This document shows positions 51,644-58,752 of a stretch of 64,000 nucleotides of DNA, piece by piece (within the stretch, counting starts at the first letter, position 1; each line of letters starts with the position of its first letter). The position numbers and the translations under genes were made by a program. The stretch spans positions 124,001 through 188,000 of the forward strand of contig NZ_JAOTQN010000004.1 in the NCBI RefSeq assembly GCF_025641885.1. The letters run 5' to 3'. Source of the DNA: Pyrobaculum sp. 3827-6 (lineage in GTDB: Archaea > Thermoproteota > Thermoprotei > Thermoproteales > Thermoproteaceae). Under the pieces are notes generated by a model. That model ran no database searches. It saw only the letters and a program-made list of their open reading frames with translations, and was not told where the DNA came from.

Positions 51644-52315
51644 ATGTCGAAGACTCTGCTTGCTAGAGAGGCTGTAAGGTATGTAAAGAGCGGAATGGTG
51701 GTGGGGCTGGGCTCCGGCACCACAGCGCGTGAATTTATCAAGGCGCTGGCCGAGGCTGATGTGGACGGCGTGTTGCTAGTCCCCACCTCCGCAGACAGTG
51801 AGGTGCTCGCCCACGAGGTGGGCCTGGGCGATAGGTTGCGCCCCATGTGGGCTGTGGATAGGGTAGATTTGGCTGTGGACGGGGCGGACGAGGTGGCTAG
51901 AGACAAGACGTTGCTCAAGGGGAGGGGGGGCGCTTTGCTGAGGGAGAAGATTGTGGACTACGCGGCGGAGAGGTTCGTGGTGCTTGTGGATGAGCATAAG
52001 CTGGTCGAGAGGATACCGGCTAGAAACCCCGTGCCGGTGGAGGTCCTCCCCTGGGCGTGGAGGTTCGTGGCTAGGCAGATTGAGAGGAGGTACGGCGGCG
52101 CCGCGAGGCTTAGAACCGACGGGGGCAAGCTGGGGCCTGTGGTTACAGACAACGGGAATTACATAGTTGACTGGGTGCCCCCCGGCCCGGTTGGCCCCTC
52201 AATTGAGGAAGAGTTGAAGGAGATACCGGGGGTTTTGGAGAGCGGCGTGTTTGCTAAGAGGCGCGACGCCGTTGTGCTCGTGGCTAGGCCCGACGGATCG
52301 ATAACTCAGCTCTAA
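51644..52315 (+). CDS. rpiA: Ribose-5-phosphate isomerase A
   Basis: 223 residues of the RpiA family, which interconverts ribose-5-phosphate and ribulose-5-phosphate. Motifs: VVGLGSGTTAREFIKAL, then VDLAVDGADEV, and LKGRGGALLREKI with the catalytic residues; the C-terminal VTDNGNYIVDW is also typical. It gives pentose phosphates for nucleotide synthesis. It follows the CBS gene by 33 nt and may share its transcript. Converges with the next gene with 4 nt overlap. Confidence 0.95.
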   Translation: MSKTLLAREAVRYVKSGMVVGLGSGTTAREFIKALAEADVDGVLLVPTSADSEVLAHEVGLGDRLRPMWAVDRVDLAVDGADEVARDKTLLKGRGGALLREKIVDYAAERFVVLVDEHKLVERIPARNPVPVEVLPWAWRFVARQIERRYGGAARLRTDGGKLGPVVTDNGNYIVDWVPPGPVGPSIEEELKEIPGVLESGVFAKRRDAVVLVARPDGSITQL

Positions 52316-53016
52316 TTCTCGATGTCTACCTCGTAGTAGATGTAGACCGAGGAGGCAGTGCTGTTAGTCGTTAGTGTGGCGTAGTGCGTCGCGGTGAAGG
52401 ACACAGACAGCGAGCCTTTTAGACAGCGCAGTGGGGTTTTGTCGGTGAGGTTGTACTCCCCCGTGAGATAGCCGCTGTACGTCCCGTTGCCGTATAGATA
52501 TCCGTAAACGACCCCTCTCAAGGTGGCGTTTTTCGGCAGATACTGCCTCAGGGTGTCCTCCACCGTTGACTGGGTGAGGTCGAAGCTAGCTGATTTTATG
52601 TTCTTCACGCTGTTTATCAGAAGAGTGGGCCTCAGCCAGTCCACCACCCCTCTGGCTCCGCGCCTGAGAAAGGTGACGTTCCACTGAAACACGTCGCCGC
52701 TGAACCCCCAGCTGTAGTTAAGCCTCTTTAGGAGCGACTTGTTTCTAACCTCCTCCATGGCTCTGCTAAACACGGGCCCTAGGCTTCTGTACACCTCTGC
52801 GTCCAGCTCAGCCACCGCCCTTTTCGCAAGAGTCTCCGCCGCTAGGCACACCGTAGAGTTGAGCTGGGAGGCCAGGGAGCTCCACTGATCCAGAGCAAAT
52901 TTCGCTAGGCGATACGCCTCCAGCGCCTCTCTATATGCGCCGTCGAGGACGGCGAAGATGCCGGCCACCGCTAGGAGAAGCACCGCGGCTACTGTGAAGA
53001 AGAGGCTCCACCACAC
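52312..53016 (-). CDS. Membrane-anchored extracellular protein, unrecognised
   Basis: 234 residues. An N-terminal hydrophobic segment (WSLFFTVAAVLLLAVAGIFAV) is followed by a helical stretch of about 60 residues and a beta-rich, Thr/Ser/Tyr-rich C-terminal half with several N-x-S/T sites. This could be a pilin-like or other envelope protein; no class III signal-peptide cleavage site is clear. Start GTG at 53016 with CATAAATCC upstream near 53030. Confidence 0.55.
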   Translation of the reverse strand: MWWSLFFTVAAVLLLAVAGIFAVLDGAYREALEAYRLAKFALDQWSSLASQLNSTVCLAAETLAKRAVAELDAEVYRSLGPVFSRAMEEVRNKSLLKRLNYSWGFSGDVFQWNVTFLRRGARGVVDWLRPTLLINSVKNIKSASFDLTQSTVEDTLRQYLPKNATLRGVVYGYLYGNGTYSGYLTGEYNLTDKTPLRCLKGSLSVSFTATHYATLTTNSTASSVYIYYEVDIEN

Positions 53017-53130
53017 AAATCTGGGGGATTTATGTGCTTCTGAAGTACGCCCAGCCCCGCCACCTCAGCAACTCTCTTCTCCACCAGACGCGGCTGGCCC
53101 CGCTCGGCGTCTCTCGGCCGCTTCTTGGCG

Positions 53131-53520
53131 CTACACATCTTTATATGGGGGGTTAGCTCTCCTCTCCCCTCTCCTCTTCTTGGCTCCCAGCTTCCCCTCT
53201 CCCTCTACTACGGCTTTGTACATCAGGACTGCGGCTTTTAGAGAGGGGATTTGGCTGGTTGGCACCAGCCAGCCGCTGGCCAGCTTCACCACACCCACCA
53301 CAAGGCCCCTTTCCACAGCCCATTTCACAGCGCCGTGTATCGCCTCTATACACGAACTAACACCTCCGCAGATTTCATAGGTGACTTTAAACGCAGAACC
53401 CCTGGGCGCAATAGAGGAGAGCCATTCCAGAAAGGCCTCTAGGTAGAGGCCGTAGCGCTGAGGCCTTGGAAGACCCCGCGCCCTGTTTATTTTAGCCACC
53501 GCCTTTATAAACCCGGCCAT
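53131..53520 (-). CDS. Hypothetical protein
   Basis: 129 residues, no family recognised. Helical first half with AEVAKINRARGLPRPQ-like basic region (residues 5-22) and EAFLEWLSSIAP, then YEICGGVSSCIEAIHGAVKW with two cysteines. The C-terminal tail is strongly basic (KLGAKKRRGERRANPPYKDV), so nucleic-acid binding is possible (inference). GTTTATAAATC at 53539-53549 is 24 nt before the ATG, so the transcript is leaderless. Confidence 0.55.
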   Translation of the reverse strand: MAGFIKAVAKINRARGLPRPQRYGLYLEAFLEWLSSIAPRGSAFKVTYEICGGVSSCIEAIHGAVKWAVERGLVVGVVKLASGWLVPTSQIPSLKAAVLMYKAVVEGEGKLGAKKRRGERRANPPYKDV

Positions 53521-53788
53521 GACCTGAAGAAACCCTAAGATTTATAAACTTTTTCTTGAAAGCGCTAAAAATATCAGTTGATATTATGAACAGTTTGACA
53601 AATATCCAAGGATTTGAAAAACTCAGCTACAAAAAACACCTGAACCTGTAATTCCGCGCCAGGTAACCCGGCCACTTGTCGCACCCCTTCCACCTCAGGT
53701 CACGGCGGCTCGCCATGCCGCCGTGATGCGCCTCTTGCAACGCTGGCCGCCTCCAACAACCCGCCGCGCTTTTCAAACGACGCATTTC

Positions 53789-54052
53789 TCAGCTCTCCTC
53801 CACAGAGCCCCACCCCAGCGCGTCCCTTACGGCTACGCCGCCGGCCCTCTCCTCCACAGTCAGCACAATGTAGCATCTCTCTGAGATTAGGTGGACGTCC
53901 CTCCCATTTACGTAGGCCTCTCCCCCCAGCGCCTTTTTCAACGCAAGGGCCAGCTCAGCCGCGCCCCCCACGTCGGCGAAGACCGCGGCGCCGCAGACCC
54001 ACCTACACCCCTCCACACACCTCTTCAACTCAGAGACAGACAACACCTTCAT
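53789..54052 (-). CDS. Small cysteine-containing hypothetical protein
   Basis: 87 residues from the ATG at 54052 (MKVLSVSELKRCVEGCRWVC). It has a C-x3-C-x3-C group near the N-terminus, a helical segment (AAELALALKKALGG) and a strand-rich end (RDVHLISERCYIVLTVEERA). The longer frame to 54088 adds 12 residues that look non-native. Not recognised. It shows a weak general likeness in size and cysteine content to the 54591-54818 gene. Confidence 0.5.
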   Translation of the reverse strand: MKVLSVSELKRCVEGCRWVCGAAVFADVGGAAELALALKKALGGEAYVNGRDVHLISERCYIVLTVEERAGGVAVRDALGWGSVEES

Positions 54053-54088
54053 ACCCCACCCCCACGCCACACCCACAGCGCACCCCAA

Positions 54089-54590
54089 GTCTCCATACGC
54101 GCCGCAGAGGCCCCGCCTTGCGGGGCACCCGTCTTGGAAAAAACACTGGTTTTACCCACCCCCCTGTTTTTTGCCCAGCTCATGCCCCCCTATGCAGGGG
54201 GCTTTAAAAACCTGTTGCAAAACCTACAAATATATACGGCGTACATATGTACAAATTCTACAGATAACCGTGATTTATTGAAAAACAGAAAGGCGCGGGA
54301 GAGTTGGCAGAGGCCCCTCGCCCCCTCTACTAATCCTCCGGCACAGCGGCGATGGGTATACCAGCACCACGCCGACTGCTAAAACAGCTCGGGAAATCCC
54401 AACAGAACGCAAGTCGCCGTGCGCATGTCAAACACCTCCTTCACCGGCCGAAGAGTTGGAGCTGACTAGGTATGTTAAGGTATGTGGTGGAGTCATGGCC
54501 CCACCCCTCAGTCTTCTAGCTACGGATCCTCCTCTCGGCGCCGGGGCGGCTTTACGTGTTTGTCTCTTCAGCTCCCGGGGGCGCCGGCTG
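54089..54590. other. Intergenic region with two GC stem-loops
   Basis: About 500 bases without a supported gene. On the plus strand two compact hairpins are visible: GCCCCGC-CTT-GCGGGGC at 54110-54126 and GCCCCC-CTATGCA-GGGGGC near 54184-54202, about 60 nt apart, the second followed by CTTTAAAAA. They could belong to an untranslated RNA or be transcript-end signals. The rest shows no TATA/start combination with a protein-like frame. Confidence 0.35.
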
Positions 54591-54818
54591 TTAGTTTAGT
54601 CCTTCTAGGCAGTTTGCCTCGGTTTGGTGTTGGTAGTATTGGTAAAGCGCGTGGGGGGTTGGCAACAGCTTGGCTGCGCCTCCCCCGGCGCAGAAGATCT
54701 CAACTACGCCGTCCCAGAGACACGCCCTTGAGGCGCGGCACCCCGCCTCCCCAGCCTTAGCCAAGGCGCATTCCAGTAGAGAAAGGCCGCCGCAGTCCAC
54801 CTCTACAAACTCGTCCAT
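54591..54818 (-). CDS. Small cysteine-containing hypothetical protein
   Basis: 75 residues from the ATG at 54818 (MDEFVEVDCGGLSLLECALA), with five or six cysteines, and a C-terminal tail (HALYQYYQHQTEANCLEGLN). Not recognised. The open frame begins at 54845 with MFGGVWLYY, but the A/T-rich ATTTAATACTTAAAG just upstream fits the shorter or the longer start about equally. Reality is moderately supported by third-position GC bias. Confidence 0.4.
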   Translation of the reverse strand: MDEFVEVDCGGLSLLECALAKAGEAGCRASRACLWDGVVEIFCAGGGAAKLLPTPHALYQYYQHQTEANCLEGLN

Positions 54819-54871
54819 GTAGTAAAGCCACACACCCCCAAACATCTTTAAGTATTAAATATTGACGGGGC

Positions 54872-55099
54872 GTGGTGGAGAGAATAGGCCCATCCGCCTA
54901 CCGCGTCAAAATAGGCGACAAAACCGCGGAGGTACACCTCTTCGAGGTAGGCGCCTTCATAGTGCTGGAGGACAAGACGGTGATAGAGTACGACGGGGAG
55001 AGGATATACGTCGACGGAAAGCCGACAGAGGACCAGCAGATAAAAGCCCTGGTGGAGGCGGCGCTGGCGGCGGTTAGGCAGTACCCCCACGGCAATTGA
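54872..55099 (+). CDS. Small hypothetical protein
   Basis: 75 residues with a beta-strand-rich body (YRVKIGDKTAEVHLFEVGAF, IVLEDKTVIEYDGERIYVDG) and a C-terminal helix (QQIKALVEAALAAVRQY). No family recognised. Two GTG codons (54872, 54875) are possible starts, following the AT-rich ATTAAATATT at 54853-54862. It is divergent from the small gene at 54591-54818 and converges on the helicase remnant. Confidence 0.55.
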   Translation: MVERIGPSAYRVKIGDKTAEVHLFEVGAFIVLEDKTVIEYDGERIYVDGKPTEDQQIKALVEAALAAVRQYPHGN

Positions 55100-55105
55100 C
55101 ACCCC

Positions 55106-55584
55106 TCAGCCAGAAGCCTCTTGCAACGCCGAGGCGGCCCTCTCCACGACGTCTCTAGCCCAGCCCGGCGCCTCGATGGCAGCTTTTCTAGCCCTCCTCC
55201 TAAGCAGATCGATCCAGGGGAGGACTTCAAGGCCGTGTTTTAAGGACGATATGACCAGAGCCTTCCTCCTGGCTCTGCTGATGGCTACGTTTAGCCGCGC
55301 GTAGTTAATCAAAGCGTCGTGTATCTCGTCGGCCACCATGGAGTATATCACCACTCCCTCCCCTGGAAGCTGTCCACGGTGGAAGCTCTGAGGTCCATGA
55401 GCTCCTCTAGATGCTCTAGATGCTCCACCTCCACCGACGCCATAGGCGATCCAATGCCGAAGTCCCTAAGCTTCTGTGATACGTCGCCTATCCTCAGGAT
55501 CCCGCGGGCCGCAAGCCACACCTCAACAATCCACGGGTACTTAACCCTCCCCTCCCTCTCCTCGCCATCCTCGATCACCTCCAC
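55106..55584 (-). pseudogene. Frameshifted remnant of an SF1 (Upf1-like) helicase
   Basis: Two overlapping frames together rebuild the end of an SF1 helicase. The first (55584 to about 55348) ends LRASTVDSFQGREW, matching motif V (VSTVDSFQGRE); the second (from about 55354) continues VVIYSMVADEIHDALINYAR, then LNVAISRARRKALVIS, matching motif VI. One missing G at about 55354, restoring ...GRE-VVIYS, would join them. The N-terminal RecA domain with Walker motifs is absent, so the gene is truncated and frameshifted. It lies on the same strand as, and 107 nt downstream of, the defence-like cluster; it was perhaps its last gene. Confidence 0.8.
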
Positions 55585-55690
55585 TCCTCAGCCACCTCCC
55601 AAACCGCCACAAAATACTGACAAAGCTCGGAATAATCCTCTTCAAGTATACCAAAACTTTGAACAACGTTAAGACCGGCTGAGTCAAGTC

Positions 55691-56017
55691 CTACCTAAGT
55701 GAGTATAGCTTTTTAAAAGCCGAAACAGCGATTAACCCCTTTCGTCTTATCATAAGCTTCCAATACACAGCTTCAAAGTCGTCAATCTCCTCTCTTAAAA
55801 CTTTAACAAGGCGATACTTGTCCTCCACGTAGGGGTATAATTTTGCGAAGACGTACGCCTTGGCCACCTGTGGAAGATTACTCCAGTCGTCCCTCAACTC
55901 AAGAGTTCCGCCAAAGAGCTCATACCACCACTTCACACCCTCTGCGCTAAACGATGCAAGCTTTGCACCCCTCTGCATCAACACAGCCCTGCGACCTACA
56001 ACTCTCAGCACTATCAT
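55691..56017 (-). CDS. Small protein of the methylase/ATPase cluster
   Basis: 108 residues from the ATG at 56017, whose ATGA overlaps the stop of the DUF499-type gene, so translation is coupled. The sequence has Trp/Tyr-rich central helices (VKWWYELFGGTLELRDDWSN, VAKAYVFAKLYPYVEDKYRL) and a basic end. Family not recognised. Because it is coupled to the ATPase gene, it is likely a subunit or accessory factor of the same system. Confidence 0.65.
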   Translation of the reverse strand: MIVLRVVGRRAVLMQRGAKLASFSAEGVKWWYELFGGTLELRDDWSNLPQVAKAYVFAKLYPYVEDKYRLVKVLREEIDDFEAVYWKLMIRRKGLIAVSAFKKLYSLR

Positions 56018-58752
56018 AAGCAACTCCTTACGTGTGCCAGTATCTTCACATCGTTGTAAATCTTAGCAAGATTCGCCACCGATTGTGTTATCTCTTTCTC
56101 CTTCACATCAACCTCTAGCGAAACGCTAGCCCTACCCCCCTCACTCCCTAAGGTGATTAGATACGACAGAAGCTTCTTCACTGCGGTGAGATCCTTGGCG
56201 CTCCATGTAGAAGTGATCCCCTCGTCGCTAAACTCCGCAGAGGCGCTGGCGTCTACCACCTCCACCCCCACGGTGGATAGTTGCTCTATCAACAACTTCA
56301 CCCTATAGACGTCGTCGCCACTTATGCTCAGGTGGAGCAGAGAGGAGCCTACAGCCTCGCCCAGCGGGACGATTTTCTCTACACACAAAGGTTGCGGCTT
56401 TGCTACCTCAACAACCTCAACGGGCTTGGCGGCCTTTTTTGCCATCTCGACAAGATCAACCACTTCTTTCGGAGGAGTCAGTAGGATGGACTGCGCATCT
56501 CTAGGATCACACTCAAGCATCTTTCTCACCTTCCTAACGATTTCCGAGTCTGGCAGACTCCTCAGCTCTTTCTCAGCTTGCGGCCAGTAATACGTGGTAC
56601 CGCAACTCAGCACAACTCTACCCTCCTCTGCGAGCCTCTTCAAAACACTATCTATCTCGTCTGGGCTGGTGATGGGGAGGTCGGGATCTCGGTATAAGTC
56701 TTCCTTTGCCTCAGATATAAGGACTCTACCAGCGTTTCTCAACCTAGGCTCTAGATAGGTCTGGAAGTAAAACTTGTCATTAAGCGACTCGACGAATTTT
56801 GCTATATCCTCCAGCGTCCTCTTTATCTGAGCTGATAAAAGCTCCCTAAGCTTAACAGCCGCCTTCTCCCCCCTCTCCAACGGCCCCCCTAGCTCCAGCT
56901 CAATCTTCTGGAACAAGACATCCCTCCCATATGGAATAGCAAGACAGTTAAACGATCTATAGAACGTGATGTAGAAGTCAAGAGCCTTCTTCTCACAGAG
57001 CGCCTCCAACCTCCTCAACTGGTCACCCTGGAACCTCTTCTTAAGCGACTCACATGCCACTAGGTACTTAGCCTGGTCAAGCGGGACCCCGCCGTGTAGA
57101 AGCACAACGAAACTGTTCCTATACTTCAGGCGGTCAGCCATACTCACAAGCTCCTCCAAACCTCGATTGCAGTCAACACCGGGGGACCTAGGCGACCATA
57201 TATAAAGCCGGAACGCCTTCTCGTCCTTAACCTCAGAAGGCGCCGTTAAGACGTCGATGTGGAATCTCCACCACTTGAGAGATCTCTTGAGGCGGTCCAC
57301 CTCCTCTGCCAGCACCTCAAAAGCCTCGTCGTCCGGCACAGCGTTCTTGCTCTCTTCAAGAACCTTGTTAATATTAGGCTCGGCTTGGAACCAGTACCTA
57401 TTCCCCTCAGTCTCCATGTACCACAGCCTCTCCAGCAACTCCTCCACCGCCTTGTCAACCGCTTTTGGATCTGTTAATTTCGGCTTGGCGGCTAGCGCCC
57501 TGATGTCGGCAAGAGTCGCACCTGCCTTCTTCACGTCGCCGCCAATGAGGGAATACACGTATAGCCCAGCCGCGGCGTAGTAATGCAACTCCCCAAGCCG
57601 CCGGGCCTCCGCCAAGTCGTGATCTATTATACCCGCATACGAAGGCCTCCCTACACCTACCGTAAAGAAGTCCTTAAACTCCCTATCCAGCAGATCCAGA
57701 TCTCCGGGCAAAATAAGGTCGCGGAACTCCTTGACGCCAGACAGCTTTCTATAAGCGGCAAGCGACAAGATGTATATCAAGTCACGAGTCCTCTGAAACT
57801 CCGGTATCGTCGACGTCCTCTCCCACAAAGTCCTAATAAAAGCTGGGTGAAACGGATAAGCCAGCCTCAGCTCATTAATGCCCACCCACCCGCTATTAAA
57901 CAACTCACCCCACTTCTTGTAGTAATTAGCGTATTCAGCAGCCGTGGCCTCGGCATCGGCCTCATCAACCCGTTTAAACAGCCGCCTCTTGATAATCTTA
58001 TAGACCTCCTCAACACTGGCAATAGGCACATGATCGGTTCCACCCCTTCTAAGCACCTCATACAAATCCGACAGCTTCTTCTTAACCCAATCAGAATAAG
58101 GCGCGGAATCATCAGGCATCGACACGACGAGAATATCGCGGTTTCCAAGAGCGTCAGTAAGCCTACGGAAGAAAAGCAGAGTAGCCGACGCCTCTTGATC
58201 CCTTTGCTGGGGTCTCCGCGTCTCTAAAAACCTGAAAAACTCACCCAGCTCGTCAACGATAATAACAACAGGCCCCTTGCCCTCAAGAGCCGACTTCAAC
58301 ACATCGGTCTCAGGCACCTCGCGGCCAAGACTCCGGTTGAGACAACGCTCTAGAAACAACCACGGCGGCCACAGATTCTCAGCAGACATATCCACCGCGC
58401 ACACCGAGGCCTCGGGGACACCATATCGGCTAATAAATCTCCCCACCTCTGTGTTTTCAATACGCCCTAGATCCACCCTGAACAGGTAATACACAGCGGC
58501 CAAGATATGCGTCTTACCCCCACCAAAGCCAGACTTCAAAATCAAAACCTTATCACCACCCCTCCCAGAAACCCTACCCAACACATTTGATAAAACCTTT
58601 TGTAAAGTCTCAGTCAAGTGGGTATATTCAAAGAACTTGACAGCGTCGTCGTACGGCGGCGGGGCGTTACCCCTCAAGATCCTCCACAGAGAAACAGCGA
58701 CGTCCTCCTTAGTAAAGCGCCCAGCTGCGATCTCCTCCCTCAACTCAATCAT
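56014..58752 (-). CDS. DUF499-type AAA+ ATPase
   Basis: 912 residues. Walker A SGFGGGKTH is at 74-82 and Walker B VVIIVDELGEF at about 162-172; the opening (KEDVAVSLWRILRGNAPPPY) and layout match the large archaeal/bacterial DUF499 ATPases (COG1483). Members of this family are found beside DUF1156 methylases and helicases in clusters thought to defend against foreign DNA. The role is probably to power recognition or translocation of DNA (inference). It overlaps the upstream methylase gene by 4 nt and the downstream small gene by 4 nt. Confidence 0.85.
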   Translation of the reverse strand: MIELREEIAAGRFTKEDVAVSLWRILRGNAPPPYDDAVKFFEYTHLTETLQKVLSNVLGRVSGRGGDKVLILKSGFGGGKTHILAAVYYLFRVDLGRIENTEVGRFISRYGVPEASVCAVDMSAENLWPPWLFLERCLNRSLGREVPETDVLKSALEGKGPVVIIVDELGEFFRFLETRRPQQRDQEASATLLFFRRLTDALGNRDILVVSMPDDSAPYSDWVKKKLSDLYEVLRRGGTDHVPIASVEEVYKIIKRRLFKRVDEADAEATAAEYANYYKKWGELFNSGWVGINELRLAYPFHPAFIRTLWERTSTIPEFQRTRDLIYILSLAAYRKLSGVKEFRDLILPGDLDLLDREFKDFFTVGVGRPSYAGIIDHDLAEARRLGELHYYAAAGLYVYSLIGGDVKKAGATLADIRALAAKPKLTDPKAVDKAVEELLERLWYMETEGNRYWFQAEPNINKVLEESKNAVPDDEAFEVLAEEVDRLKRSLKWWRFHIDVLTAPSEVKDEKAFRLYIWSPRSPGVDCNRGLEELVSMADRLKYRNSFVVLLHGGVPLDQAKYLVACESLKKRFQGDQLRRLEALCEKKALDFYITFYRSFNCLAIPYGRDVLFQKIELELGGPLERGEKAAVKLRELLSAQIKRTLEDIAKFVESLNDKFYFQTYLEPRLRNAGRVLISEAKEDLYRDPDLPITSPDEIDSVLKRLAEEGRVVLSCGTTYYWPQAEKELRSLPDSEIVRKVRKMLECDPRDAQSILLTPPKEVVDLVEMAKKAAKPVEVVEVAKPQPLCVEKIVPLGEAVGSSLLHLSISGDDVYRVKLLIEQLSTVGVEVVDASASAEFSDEGITSTWSAKDLTAVKKLLSYLITLGSEGGRASVSLEVDVKEKEITQSVANLAKIYNDVKILAHVRSCL

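Noticed and set aside
53570-53585. AATATC-AGTT-GATATT palindrome and a 21-codon frame just after it
   Set aside because: Arms of only 6 bp in AT-rich DNA can occur by chance, and the short frame has no protein-like features.
55691-56017. Small cluster protein as a DUF3780-family member
   Set aside because: It is much shorter than I recall for that family and shares no motif I can point to; left as unknown.
57583-58227. A 214-codon open frame on the plus strand
   Set aside because: Antisense to the DUF499-type gene, with no motif of its own.
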